From Flavobacterium agri (GTDB lineage: Bacteria; Bacteroidota; Bacteroidia; Flavobacteriales; Flavobacteriaceae): a stretch of DNA of 64,000 bases. Below, piece by piece: positions 26,691-35,802 of this stretch (its first letter is position 1; every line of letters begins with the position of its first letter). The DNA lies in the NCBI RefSeq assembly GCF_013401995.1, contig NZ_JACBJI010000001.1:346609-410608 (forward strand). The letters are read 5' to 3'. The notes under the pieces were generated by a model. That model had not been told where the DNA came from. It saw nothing but the letters and a program-made list of their open reading frames with translations, and did not search any database. The position numbers were made by a program, and so were the translations under genes.

Positions 26691-27212
26691 ATGAACAAAG
26701 AATCAAAGCCTTTCCCGATATTGACTAGCGAAAGATTGACGCTTCGGCAACTTTCGCAAACTGATGCCGAACGAATTTTGCAATTGCGTTCGGATCCCGA
26801 AATCAATAAATTTCTCGACAGAAAACCAAGTAAAACACTGCAAGACGCTTCAACCTTCATCCAAAGCATAATTGAAAACGGAGGCGACGGACTTTTTTAT
26901 TGGGCAATTACAAGAATCGGTGATGAAAAATTGATCGGTACTATTTGTCTGTTCGAATTTTCAAACGATGGGAAGAAATGTGAAATCGGATACGAGCTTT
27001 TGACCGAATACCAAGGGCACGGATTCATGATTGAGGCTGCGCAGAAAATAATCGGATTTGCAGGTAAAACGCTTGGATTGAAAACGGTGGATACCGTGAC
27101 GCATAAAGACAACAAAAGTTCGACCGGACTTCTCCTTAAATTAGGCTTTGAGGAATTGGAGGATAGTGATGTAGGGAATCGGGATTTGATTGTATTCAGG
27201 TTAGCGAGATAG
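26691..27212 (+). CDS. GNAT N-acetyltransferase (RimJ/RimL-like)
   Basis: 173 residues with the GNAT fold: beta-start LTSERLTLRQLSQTDAERIL, central strands GTICLFEFSNDGKKCEIGYE, the acetyl-CoA-binding LLTEYQGHGFMIEAAQKIIG region and the C-terminal strand GFEELEDSDVGNRDLIVF. The family acetylates ribosomal protein N-termini or small amines; the substrate here is unknown. It follows the DUF1835 gene by 15 nt. Confidence 0.85.
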   Translation: MNKESKPFPILTSERLTLRQLSQTDAERILQLRSDPEINKFLDRKPSKTLQDASTFIQSIIENGGDGLFYWAITRIGDEKLIGTICLFEFSNDGKKCEIGYELLTEYQGHGFMIEAAQKIIGFAGKTLGLKTVDTVTHKDNKSSTGLLLKLGFEELEDSDVGNRDLIVFRLAR

Positions 27213-27297
27213 GAATCGATCGATGTCTGGGAGCTTTCCAGAACTTCGTATCTTCACGCATAGGAACCCTTTCCGGATTCTCCATTTTTTTCAAATT

Positions 27298-27939
27298 ATG
27301 TCGAAAAAAAAAGCAAAAGAAATACTGACTGACTTCGGAACCGTGCTGTTTCTGGTGCTTTTTCCGCATTTCGTCCCGCTTCCTTTTTATTCGTACGCGA
27401 TAATTTGTTTTTTCGTGCTTGTGGTCGTATTAAAGCGAAGCGGCCGGAATTTGGCGGACATCGGCCTACTCAAACGCGGGATGACCTCAAAGACTATTGT
27501 AGTTGGGATTATTTCCGCACTCATTTGGGTAGCGTTCATGCGATGGGTTTTCGCGCCGCTTATTTCCTTTTTTTTCACGGTTCCGGACTACACGGAATAT
27601 GATTTTATTCGGAACAACATTTCCAACCTTATCATAACGATCGTCGCAGCATGGGTGGTCGGAGGATTTTATGAAGAAGTGGTCTTTCGCGGTTTCATCC
27701 ATTCCACTTTCAAAAAATATTCGAATTCCTTTTGGCTAAGCGCCTTTTTTACGAGTGTGCTGTTTGGGGTGTACCATTGGCAGCAAGGCATCTTCGGAGT
27801 CGCTGCGGCCACGTTGGGAGGTCTTTATTGGAGCCTGGTTTTCAAATATTCGAAAGAGAATTTATGGAGCACGATATTGTCGCATTCCATTTTTGATACG
27901 ATTACGTTGCTATTGATCTATCTTGGGTTGTTCGGCTAG
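27298..27939 (+). CDS. CPBP-family intramembrane protease
   Basis: 213 residues from the ATG at 27298 (MSKKKAKEILTDFGTVLFLV); the frame is open upstream, but that stretch looks like junction DNA. Six or more hydrophobic helices carry the CAAX-protease/bacteriocin-processing motifs GGFYEEVVFRG (Glu-Glu-x3-Arg), FGVYHW and SHSIFD. These mark a glutamate/histidine membrane metalloprotease. Members process prenylated or small membrane peptides or give self-immunity; the role here is unknown. Confidence 0.85.
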   Translation: MSKKKAKEILTDFGTVLFLVLFPHFVPLPFYSYAIICFFVLVVVLKRSGRNLADIGLLKRGMTSKTIVVGIISALIWVAFMRWVFAPLISFFFTVPDYTEYDFIRNNISNLIITIVAAWVVGGFYEEVVFRGFIHSTFKKYSNSFWLSAFFTSVLFGVYHWQQGIFGVAAATLGGLYWSLVFKYSKENLWSTILSHSIFDTITLLLIYLGLFG

Positions 27940-27981
27940 GAATGTCGCTTCGGACGCTGAAACAAAGAATAATGACCGTAA

Positions 27982-28440
27982 ATGCATCCTATGAAATCAC
28001 TTTTCAAAAATAAAGTTTTGCCTTTCGCTGCGATCGCGATGTGTTTGAGCTGTTCTTCAAGATCACAGCAGCTCACCGAAATTTCATGTGCTTCGGGCGG
28101 AGGCGAATTGGGAATTTACGTAACGTTAAGGGTTACCAGGGATTCCCTCATAACACAATATAGGGATGCCCCGAAGAAGCTGGACTTCATCGAAAAGAAT
28201 AAAAGCGGCCTTTGGGATTCCCTGACCAAAAACATTACCGTTGCCGACCTGAAAACGCTCAAAAGCAACAAAAGCACCGCCTACATTGACGATCCCGACG
28301 AATTCCTGACGGTTAAAACCACAGAAGGCGATCTGTCGTTCATCAATATAAAAACCGAGGAAATCAAAGACAAACGGTTATTGGAATTCGTCGAGATTTT
28401 GCAGGGCAAGCAAACGGAAATTTATGAGAAGCACAGATAG
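27982..28440 (+). CDS. Hypothetical lipoprotein
   Basis: 152 residues with a lipoprotein signal peptide ending in CLSC before SSRSQQLTEISCASGGG; a second in-frame ATG at 27991 is equally possible. After lipidation the mature protein of about 125 residues has two further Cys-like polar regions and a strand-rich domain. A TLKSNKSTAYIDDPDEFLTV segment is visible. No family recognised. It starts the cluster of four small unknown genes up to 30.0 kb. Confidence 0.6.
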   Translation: MHPMKSLFKNKVLPFAAIAMCLSCSSRSQQLTEISCASGGGELGIYVTLRVTRDSLITQYRDAPKKLDFIEKNKSGLWDSLTKNITVADLKTLKSNKSTAYIDDPDEFLTVKTTEGDLSFINIKTEEIKDKRLLEFVEILQGKQTEIYEKHR

Positions 28441-28452
28441 TAAAAAGACGAC

Positions 28453-28941
28453 ATGGGACATTACAAGGTAAACTCCACCGACTCGAGAAATTTCAGCTTG
28501 TCAAAAAGCGATGTTCTTATCGGCGAACTGAAATATTCAAAATGGTACTCGTTCAAAGCTGAAGTATCTCTTGCCGACGGATCCATTTATACACTTGAAC
28601 CGAAAGGATTCTGGGATTCCAAGATCGAATTAAGAAAAGGTGACAAAACGATACTCTACTTTGAAATGGGCTGGAAAGGAATTGTCATTAACTTCATCGA
28701 AAGCGAAAAGAAATACCTGCTCAGGTTAAAAGGCCTTCTGAGCAGCAAATATGTCCTGGTCGACATACATGACAAAGAATTATTGGCCGTGGAAACCAAT
28801 TTTAAATGGAGTAAACTGACGTTTGACTTCAACATAGAGACTTCAGGCGAATTCGACGAATTTGACAACAACGAAGTTTTACTGTTGACGACCCTGCATT
28901 GCATAAATTATTACATGGCCTTTGTCAATTCGACAGTCTAA
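28453..28941 (+). CDS. Hypothetical LURP-one/tubby-C-like protein
   Basis: 162 residues, no signal peptide, almost entirely beta strands with repeated short units (YSKWYSFKAEVSLADGSIYT, WDSKIELRKGDKTILYFEMG, LLRLKGLLSSKYVLVDIHDK). The pattern resembles the tubby-C/LURP-one fold, without a firm assignment. Its TAA overlaps the next ATG (TAATG at 28939), which indicates coupling. Confidence 0.58.
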   Translation: MGHYKVNSTDSRNFSLSKSDVLIGELKYSKWYSFKAEVSLADGSIYTLEPKGFWDSKIELRKGDKTILYFEMGWKGIVINFIESEKKYLLRLKGLLSSKYVLVDIHDKELLAVETNFKWSKLTFDFNIETSGEFDEFDNNEVLLLTTLHCINYYMAFVNSTV

Positions 28942-29489
28942 TGGAACCTACAACAAACGAATATAAAAAGTCGTTCAAAAAAGGATTGACGATTGTGGCG
29001 GTCATCATTTTCGTTCCGCTTGTCCTGCTTCCTTTGCTGAATTGGTTTATGGGCTATCACGGATACGAAAAAGAAATATACCGACGGAATTCGTGGGGCG
29101 ACGTATCCGAATCAAAATACAGGGAAGCATTTGAAAAGAAACTGCATTTCATTGCGTACACCGAAGTTGATTCGATCGATTTCGATTCCCTCGATTTTTT
29201 TATCGAAAGAGGATATAAATACGGTTATTTCAGTTCCGCCAAAAGCAATTTCGATTTGGGAAAAACAAACTATCCGTATCAGGTTTCCCATACCGACAGG
29301 ACGAACCATAATTTAGTAGTCTATCACATCTTAAATCCATCTGCGCCGGATTCGGTAGGTGAGCACGGGATAGTTCATTTAAAAAATCCGAAACTGTCGG
29401 ATACATTACTGATGAGCATCGGGGCTTTTAAATTTATCGATAACAAGGCGCGATGGGATTCGATCGGTTATATAAAAGTGTTTGAATGA
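28941..29489 (+). CDS. Hypothetical single-pass membrane protein
   Basis: 182 residues from the coupled ATG at 28941 (MEPTTNEYKKSFKKG). One transmembrane helix at about 15-38 (LTIVAVIIFVPLVLLPLLNW) is followed by an extracytoplasmic domain with ESKYREAFEKKLHFIAYTEV and a C-terminal VGEHGIVHLKNPKLSDTLLM. No family recognised. Confidence 0.6.
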   Translation: MEPTTNEYKKSFKKGLTIVAVIIFVPLVLLPLLNWFMGYHGYEKEIYRRNSWGDVSESKYREAFEKKLHFIAYTEVDSIDFDSLDFFIERGYKYGYFSSAKSNFDLGKTNYPYQVSHTDRTNHNLVVYHILNPSAPDSVGEHGIVHLKNPKLSDTLLMSIGAFKFIDNKARWDSIGYIKVFE

Positions 29490-29574
29490 AATAACTGCGA
29501 CCCATCACGATTTCCGCCGTTGAAGATTGACGGGCGCAGCCTCAGATGATGGATTGATTAAAAAACAACAGCTA

Positions 29575-30003
29575 ATGAAAATCTGTATTTCTCTATTGCT
29601 CTTGATTGTGTCGTATGCCGTAAAAGCAGACACGATCACGACCTGGGATGTATACTACAACAATAAACTGCTCAAACAATCCAACGCGAATACGGGTTCA
29701 AAAGAAATCCGGATCAAGGCATCGGATTACAAAACAGGCGATTACCTGGCAATCAAATATGGTGACGACATGCCTTGCCATGAATGCACATACGAACTGA
29801 GTGTCGTGGTGGAAGGAAAAAACCACATTTTGACCCTGATATGAAAAGACAAATACAAATTGATCAAAATAGATATGAAAAGCATGATCGCCAAGTTCAG
29901 ATCGGACAAGCGTAATGATTTTTTTGTGGTTTATTTTGCCGAGACCGATAAAAAAGGAAAGCTAAATTCCGGACCGAGGTTGTTCCATATAAAAATCACT
30001 TAG
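29575..30003 (+). pseudogene. Small exported protein gene interrupted by an in-frame TGA
   Basis: The frame begins MKICISLLLLIVSYAVKAD (signal peptide) and runs 89 codons to a TGA at 29842-29844. The same frame stays open for another 52 codons (KYKLIKIDMKSMIAKFRSDK to RLFHIKIT) to a TAG at 30001-30003. The downstream part reads like natural protein, so a nonsense mutation of a gene of about 142 codons is the simplest reading. Motif DMPCHECTYEL gives two close cysteines. A strong hairpin follows. Confidence 0.65.
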
Positions 30004-30012
30004 CCATATGAA

Positions 30013-30055
30013 GCTTCCTGATCATCGCTTTGAAATGAAACAGGAAGCGTTTGTT
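30013..30055 (+). terminator. Hairpin terminator
   Basis: Perfect 8-bp arms GCTTCCTG (30013-30020) and CAGGAAGC (30041-30048), then GTTTGTTTTTAT. It ends the small-gene cluster. Confidence 0.65.
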
Positions 30056-30109
30056 TTTATATCATAATATGTTTTCCGTAAAAGCCGCGACGACATTTTA
30101 AAAAATCTG

Positions 30110-30556
30110 TTGTTTTTCAGGAATCCCGATATCGACGCCGACACGATTTCGATACATGGCGTGAAACTCGGCGATTCCTACTACAAGTTTGCCTCTATAT
30201 TCGATCCGCTTGGAATCGAGCAGCTCAGGCTGGATAAAGCGGATGAATTCGTCATTCGGCTCAAAGCTGTCGGTTCGGGGATCAAATTTGAGAATGACCG
30301 CGTTACGGGAATCTATTTTTTATTGGATGATTTCAAATTTACCGTCGCCGAGATGACTGCGATGTTCGGCCCATCCGGGAAAGCCAAAGGCGGTGATATG
30401 TTCGATGACGATAATGTTTGGTATCGGGATATATCGGATGACGTTTTCATTTACCGATCGAAAAACATCCGCTTCAAAAAACAGTACGCCTTCCTTACTT
30501 GCGAAGCATACACAATGACACTATCGGAACGAAGAAGGCGATTAGACTATCACTAA
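30110..30556 (+). CDS. Hypothetical protein, possibly 5'-truncated
   Basis: 148 residues if read from TTG at 30110. The frame has no ATG before an upstream TAA, and coding-like residues (SRDDILKNLLFFRNPDIDAD) continue ahead of the TTG. The protein contains ISIHGVKLGDSYYKFASIFD, a form seen in small conserved Bacteroidetes proteins. Either a TTG start or loss of the true N-terminus explains this. Confidence 0.45.
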   Translation: MFFRNPDIDADTISIHGVKLGDSYYKFASIFDPLGIEQLRLDKADEFVIRLKAVGSGIKFENDRVTGIYFLLDDFKFTVAEMTAMFGPSGKAKGGDMFDDDNVWYRDISDDVFIYRSKNIRFKKQYAFLTCEAYTMTLSERRRRLDYH

Positions 30557-30670
30557 CTTACATTGCGCTAACTTGCCGCGACCACTTCCATTCCCGAACT
30601 CTGTGTTTTCTACACTTTTCAGGTCGGGCCGTCGCCGGTTATGGACACGTTCGGCCAACGTTCCACCTCT

Positions 30671-31591
30671 TTATACCCTTATGAAATCCTTAGATACGTT
30701 CCATAGCTTAGATGCCTCCTCCTTATCCAAAGCGTAGTGTGCAACACCCTCAAAAATCGCAGGCCGTTTGTAAACGGTGGGAGCCTCGTTCGAATTCTCG
30801 AAATAACGGCCGCCTATACCATCCAATAGGGGTGACGCCGCCAATAATACCGATGTCGCCGCTCCCTGCTGCGGTGTCTTATGGAATTCCGGCTTAGACT
30901 GCAGTTTGCCGCCTACATATTTTTGCAGATTGGTCTGGATCGCGCCCGGGTTCAACGCATTCACCCTGATTCCGTCGTCAGCCCATCTTTTATCGGCCTC
31001 GATCGCGAACAAGATACAGGCCGTCTTCGATTGCGCATACGCGTTCCAGGCGTCATACGGGCGGAAATCGAAATTCACGTCGCCAAAAACGACAGGCGAT
31101 AAAAGGTGGCCGCTGGAGCTTACCATTACGACTCTCGCCGAAACCGTCTGCCGAAGGAAGGGATGCAAGCCCCTCGTCAGTGCGAAGTGCCCCAGGTAAT
31201 TGGTCATGAATTGCATTTCTATCCCGAATGAGGTTTTTTGGAGTTCGGGCAGGGCCATGACTCCGGCATTATTGATAAGGACATGCAGCGGCTCGGTCCA
31301 TTGCCCGACAAACTCATTTACCGATTCCAGACGGCTAAGGTCAAGGTGGCGCACCTCGACATCACGATTGCCCGTCGTTGACCTTATTTCCCGGGCGGCT
31401 TTTTCCCCGGCCGATATGTCTCTGACAGCCAGCGTTACCGATGCCCCGGCCTGAGCCATCGCTCTGGCCGTCTCTATCCCGATGCCCGAATTGGCACCGG
31501 TTACAATGACGTTCTTTCCCGAAAGATCTATTCCGTCTATTATCTCGCTTGCCTTGGATTGGAATCCGAATTTTGTTTTTATAAGGCTCAT
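30671..31591 (-). CDS. Short-chain dehydrogenase/reductase, retinol-dehydrogenase-like
   Basis: 306 residues from the ATG at 31591 (MSLIKTKFGFQSKASEIIDG). The Rossmann motif TGANSGIG, the NNAG motif and catalytic YAQSK with an upstream VVMVSSSG serine mark a classical/extended SDR of the protochlorophyllide or retinol dehydrogenase-like group. NAD(P)-dependent oxidation or reduction of an alcohol or ketone is expected; the substrate is unknown. It forms a minus-strand pair with the Gfo/Idh gene 58 nt upstream. Confidence 0.88.
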   Translation of the reverse strand: MSLIKTKFGFQSKASEIIDGIDLSGKNVIVTGANSGIGIETARAMAQAGASVTLAVRDISAGEKAAREIRSTTGNRDVEVRHLDLSRLESVNEFVGQWTEPLHVLINNAGVMALPELQKTSFGIEMQFMTNYLGHFALTRGLHPFLRQTVSARVVMVSSSGHLLSPVVFGDVNFDFRPYDAWNAYAQSKTACILFAIEADKRWADDGIRVNALNPGAIQTNLQKYVGGKLQSKPEFHKTPQQGAATSVLLAASPLLDGIGGRYFENSNEAPTVYKRPAIFEGVAHYALDKEEASKLWNVSKDFIRV

Positions 31592-31649
31592 GATTGTGTT
31601 TTTTGCAGTTATTCTATTGTTAGCCCGGTCTTCCACTAACTGTTTCCTA

Positions 31650-32732
31650 TCAGAGATAAGATTGGCTTGAGCCGTCCCTGGCCGCCTTTTCTACGGCATC
31701 GATCATTTTGTGGCGAAGCAAGGCATCTTCGAACGTCGGAGCCTCTCCCGACTGTATCAGCATATAGTTCTGTCCCACGCTGGCCGGGATGTAATCCAGG
31801 CCGTAATCCGATACAAGGTTATAGCTTTGAGGTACCGGCGTCGGTTCCATCGGTCCGTTCAAACCGGCACTTATCCTTATTTCGGGTTCGAATACCGCAA
31901 GGCTGCCGCCTGCAGCGCTGATTTGTATATCCCCTTTTGTGCCGTTGATTTCCCAGAAAAAATTTGTTCCCGGAAACATACCTCCCCTAAAATGGATGCT
32001 GGCGACCGCGCCCGAAAGTAACTTGCCTGTAACAGCAACTTGGTCTGCGATTTTCATGGGGATGATATCTCCGTCTTCGACAATCGTGGTGGTCGCTCTT
32101 CTGGTGGCCGTCGTGGCGTTCAGCTCAGAAAATTCGCCCAGCACATAGCAAAGTGCGTCGGCCGCATTCCCGAACGTTACGTTTATCATCCCGGCTCCGT
32201 TTACGGGATCTACGGTATAGTCATTCGCCTTAGGCGTAAATTCCCCATAGATGATCCCGCTTCCAATCATACTCGTCGACAACACTTCGCCTATATTCCC
32301 CTGATCGATGTAATCCTTGATGAACCGTATGGCCGGTACCGATCTGGACTGTAATCCGATATATCCCTTGACGTTTTTTTCCTCAGCTAATGCGGTAAGT
32401 TTCTCTGTCTCCTGCAGGTTTTTTCCTAAAGGCCATTCACTGAACACCGATTTCCCATTTTCGATGGCTGTGCGCACCGCATCGAAATGCAGCGGTACCC
32501 GAATGGCGACCAATATCATATCCACGTCCGGGCTTTTGGCCAATTCTTCGCTTCCGGCGACAATATTTGCCACGCCGAATGTCTTGCTTAAAATTTCGGT
32601 GTTCGCCGCGTTCCTGTTCGACAAAGCGCTTATTTCATACCCCGGTAACGATTTCAACGCAGGGATGTGTGCCATGGACGCCCAGCCTCTTTCCGGATTG
32701 GCACCTATGATTCCGATTCTTGTTTTTTTCAT
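31650..32732 (-). CDS. Gfo/Idh/MocA-family oxidoreductase
   Basis: 360 residues from the ATG at 32732 (MKKTRIGIIGANPERGWASM). N-terminal Rossmann fold with GIIGANPERG, then ISALSNRNAANTEILSKTFG and the EWPLGKN motif typical of the family's EKP region (here Glu-Trp-Pro). The C-terminal half is the beta-sheet substrate domain (GAGMINVTFGNAADALCYVL). It is NAD(P)-dependent, resembling yeast Gal80-like/galactose 1-dehydrogenase-like members. An in-frame ATG at 32864 would add unrelated residues. Confidence 0.87.
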   Translation of the reverse strand: MKKTRIGIIGANPERGWASMAHIPALKSLPGYEISALSNRNAANTEILSKTFGVANIVAGSEELAKSPDVDMILVAIRVPLHFDAVRTAIENGKSVFSEWPLGKNLQETEKLTALAEEKNVKGYIGLQSRSVPAIRFIKDYIDQGNIGEVLSTSMIGSGIIYGEFTPKANDYTVDPVNGAGMINVTFGNAADALCYVLGEFSELNATTATRRATTTIVEDGDIIPMKIADQVAVTGKLLSGAVASIHFRGGMFPGTNFFWEINGTKGDIQISAAGGSLAVFEPEIRISAGLNGPMEPTPVPQSYNLVSDYGLDYIPASVGQNYMLIQSGEAPTFEDALLRHKMIDAVEKAARDGSSQSYL

Positions 32733-32961
32733 TTTCTTGTGATTAAGTATTAATATCCACGTACGGACCGGCAGTTTTGATTCGAGTCCGTCGGTTGTAA
32801 CGGTCAATGTTGGCTCGCCTAACTTAAGCCGAAATAGTTTCCGGATAAACGACCCGAGAACCAATTGGCGTGAAGTATATTATCGAACGTCGAATCGGCG
32901 ATATGCCTAATTCGTTGCAAAAGTAGCCTTCGATCAGCAGTTCCGACATGGACAAAAAAGA

Positions 32962-33852
32962 CTATTCTTTGGACAAATCGGCAACAACCGAAATGCCTGT
33001 TTTGTCCCGGAAGATTTGGGGTGAGACCCGTGTATGCTTTTTGAACATCCGGCTAAAATAAAATTGATCCTCGAACTTAAGCGTATAAGCAATCTCCTTG
33101 ATACTTTTTCGGGTGAGGTGCAATTCTTGTTTCGCTGCCAGGATGATCCTTTCAGCGATGAGCCGGGACGGCGTCTTCTTGAAATATTTTAGGCATCGCC
33201 GCCTGAAATTATTGGGCGACATGCGCAACAGTGCCGCATAATCGCCTGGCTTACGAAGATCTCGATACCGCTCTTCCAGCAACTTCCGGAACAATTCCAT
33301 TTTGTCGTCCCGGACAAACGGCGAAAATTGCCCGACAGTATCGGCCCTGACTTCGCTTGACTTCGCCAGTAAAAGCTGTAGAAAAGCTTTCAGAACTATG
33401 TCTGAGGGCCCGTTCTTCAGCAATTCTTGTTCCAGCAAATCCAGTAGTATGCTAAAGTTCCGGTTGTCGGCATCCGCAGGTGTTATCGACGGTTCAGTAT
33501 AAATATTATCGAAAAGCACCCCGTTGCAGGCGACCTCTTCCTTGTGCTTTTCGATACAATAGAAATCAGCATGGAAACGAAGCAACGAATAGTCCAACGG
33601 ATGAGCTTCCTGTATGCCGATGACCTGCATAGGGGAGGCGAAAAGGATAACGGGCGCACGGAAAGGCATGGAAAGCAAGTCGGAATAAAAGACTCCCTCG
33701 CCCTGATGGACAAAGAAAATCGCGTATTCGCTGAATTGTGTGGGATGCGACATGTCTATTCCGCTGCGTCGTAGTCCTAACAGGCATTCTCCGGAATCCG
33801 CAAGGAATTTATTGACATATGGCACGCCTGTTCTGTTATGTTGCGGGTACAT
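32962..33852 (-). CDS. AraC-family transcriptional regulator
   Basis: 296 residues. A cupin-like N-terminal sensing domain (AIFFVHQGEGVFYSDLLSMP) precedes two helix-turn-helix units with the family pattern SPNNFRRRCLKYFKKTPSRL and IKEIAYTLKFEDQFYFSRMF, ending KKHTRVSPQIFRD. It likely controls the adjacent Gfo/Idh-SDR pair downstream on the same strand. The 229 nt before the Gfo/Idh gene would hold the operator. It lies 14 nt from the stop of the sigma-54 regulator, which is upstream on the same strand. Confidence 0.88.
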   Translation of the reverse strand: MYPQHNRTGVPYVNKFLADSGECLLGLRRSGIDMSHPTQFSEYAIFFVHQGEGVFYSDLLSMPFRAPVILFASPMQVIGIQEAHPLDYSLLRFHADFYCIEKHKEEVACNGVLFDNIYTEPSITPADADNRNFSILLDLLEQELLKNGPSDIVLKAFLQLLLAKSSEVRADTVGQFSPFVRDDKMELFRKLLEERYRDLRKPGDYAALLRMSPNNFRRRCLKYFKKTPSRLIAERIILAAKQELHLTRKSIKEIAYTLKFEDQFYFSRMFKKHTRVSPQIFRDKTGISVVADLSKE

Positions 33853-33866
33853 GGCTGTCTGCGTAG

Positions 33867-35783
33867 TTAAGCGAACTGGTTCACTTTAATTCCTAGTTTT
33901 TTTATCTTAGAATACAACGTGGTAGCCGGAAGTTGCAGGATTTCGGCTGCACCGCCCACGCCCGACACTTTCCCTTTGCATTGTTTGAGTACAAATGATA
34001 TGTAGTCCCGTTCATTGTCGTGCATGGATTTGAGGACATACTCGCTAAGGACCGGCGAGTTCGAAGGGGATGGTACGGTTCGCTCGAAATACAGGTCTTT
34101 AAGGACGCTGCCTTCACCCAGAAGCATCGCGCGATATATCCTGTTTTCGAGTTCACGAATGTTTCCCGGCCAGGAATACGCGGCCATTTCCTGGAGTACA
34201 TCGGCAGATATGTCACGGACGGCCGTCTGGTGCCGTTGGCAGTAAAGAGCTACGAAATGACGCGCCAGGGATTCGATGTCATCCATTCTTTCCCGAAGGG
34301 CCGGGATACGGATCGGGAAGGTGAGGAGCCTGTAATAAAGATCAAGGCGGAAGCGCCCCGCGGCCACTTCTTCCTCAAGGTTTTTGTTGGTGGCGGCAAT
34401 TACCCGTACATCTACGGGAATCTGGATATTGCCGCCAATACGCTCAATGGTCTTTTCTTGCAATACACGTAACAGTTTCACTTGCAGAGCGATAGGTAGT
34501 TCCCCGATTTCATCAAGGAAAATCGTTCCCCCTTGGGCCATTTCGAATTTTCCGGTATGCCGTTCGGTAGCTCCCGTGAACGATCCTTTTTCATGTCCGA
34601 ACAAAATAGATTCCGATAACGTATCGCTGATCGTTCCGCAATTGACGATCACGAATTGCTTTTCCTTACGGCCCGAAAGCTCGTGTATCACCCGGGCAAC
34701 TTTTTCTTTTCCCGTTCCGCTTTCCCCCAATATCAGAACCGATGTGTCCGACGGCGCGACTTTTCGTATGTAATCGAAAACCTCGATCATTTTTTTACTC
34801 CCGCCAATGATCCCAAGATTGGGCGTATCGGTCTTTTTTTCGACGGCCACCTGTTTAGGTATTTCTGTATTGTCGTCCCTGAAAAGTTCCGAGATGGACT
34901 TGGAAATTTTAAGGAGGATTTCCAGGTGCTGCTCACCATAAAAGTCCTCATCCCGCGAATACGCTACGATGTAAAGGCATCCCGAGTCTTTTGCTTTACA
35001 GCGGACTGAAATTCCCGATCTCATGCCGAAGGCTGTCGCGGCGAAACGAACCATTCGGTTTTGTGCACACGCCGCGGTAAAGAGCGTGCCGTTTAGGAGG
35101 GCAGAGTCTATCGGGGTAGGAATCGACGAGAGCAGTTCACGTTGCACGTCGATGTCGATATCGCTCATTTTTAAGATACGCGAATGGTCGAAAAGCTCGT
35201 AATCGGTTGCAGTTTTCCGCAGGTAGCATGACACATGGGGCTCCCTGCCCGTGTGCAGTACCGACATGAAGTCAAACGGGACCGACAATTGCAACGCGTG
35301 GCACACTTGGGTGAGCTTTTCGGGCAGCGTCGAAAAAGATTCCCCGATCTGGCGCACCTTTTCCTTTATGACGCGCTGTTGCTGCAATCGCATCTCGATA
35401 CTGTGGTTGTGTCGGTATGAGGCGATTTCGAGCGTGGTTTTCACGTCCACCTCGCGAAACGGCTTGACGATAAATCCATAAGGTTGTGTTTTTTTTGCCG
35501 CATCCAGTATTTTCGCGTTAGAATTGGCCGAGATATAAACGAATCCGATGCCTTTTTCGCGTAATTTTTCGGCCAGTTCTATACCGGTCTCCGGACCTTG
35601 GAGGAAAACATCGAGGCACACGAGATCGGGCTTTTCGTTGAGTACCATTTCCCATGCCTGCGAAACCGAGCGCGCCGTACCCACCACATCATGTCCCGAT
35701 TTTTGCAGTATTATCTTCAAGTCGTGCGCTTCGACGAACTGATCCTCGACAATCAATATCCGCTGTTTAAAAATCCTTTCCAT
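33867..35783 (-). CDS. REC-AAA(sigma54)-Fis response regulator, paralogue 2
   Basis: 638 residues, same architecture as 15096-17006: receiver with Asp58 (LVCLDVFLQGPETG), a middle GAF-like region, AAA+ with GESGTGKE, GSFTGA loop and LDEIGELPIALQVKLLRVLQ, then a Fis HTH (GGAAEILQLPATTLYSKIKK). The sigma-54 contact loop reads GSFTGA rather than GAFTGA, a substitution that natural activators sometimes carry and that may alter sigma-54 contact. It lies 19 nt after the TPR kinase with which it forms a pair. Confidence 0.92.
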   Translation of the reverse strand: MERIFKQRILIVEDQFVEAHDLKIILQKSGHDVVGTARSVSQAWEMVLNEKPDLVCLDVFLQGPETGIELAEKLREKGIGFVYISANSNAKILDAAKKTQPYGFIVKPFREVDVKTTLEIASYRHNHSIEMRLQQQRVIKEKVRQIGESFSTLPEKLTQVCHALQLSVPFDFMSVLHTGREPHVSCYLRKTATDYELFDHSRILKMSDIDIDVQRELLSSIPTPIDSALLNGTLFTAACAQNRMVRFAATAFGMRSGISVRCKAKDSGCLYIVAYSRDEDFYGEQHLEILLKISKSISELFRDDNTEIPKQVAVEKKTDTPNLGIIGGSKKMIEVFDYIRKVAPSDTSVLILGESGTGKEKVARVIHELSGRKEKQFVIVNCGTISDTLSESILFGHEKGSFTGATERHTGKFEMAQGGTIFLDEIGELPIALQVKLLRVLQEKTIERIGGNIQIPVDVRVIAATNKNLEEEVAAGRFRLDLYYRLLTFPIRIPALRERMDDIESLARHFVALYCQRHQTAVRDISADVLQEMAAYSWPGNIRELENRIYRAMLLGEGSVLKDLYFERTVPSPSNSPVLSEYVLKSMHDNERDYISFVLKQCKGKVSGVGGAAEILQLPATTLYSKIKKLGIKVNQFA

Positions 35784-35802
35784 AGATTTCTTGTTTTTCA
35801 GT

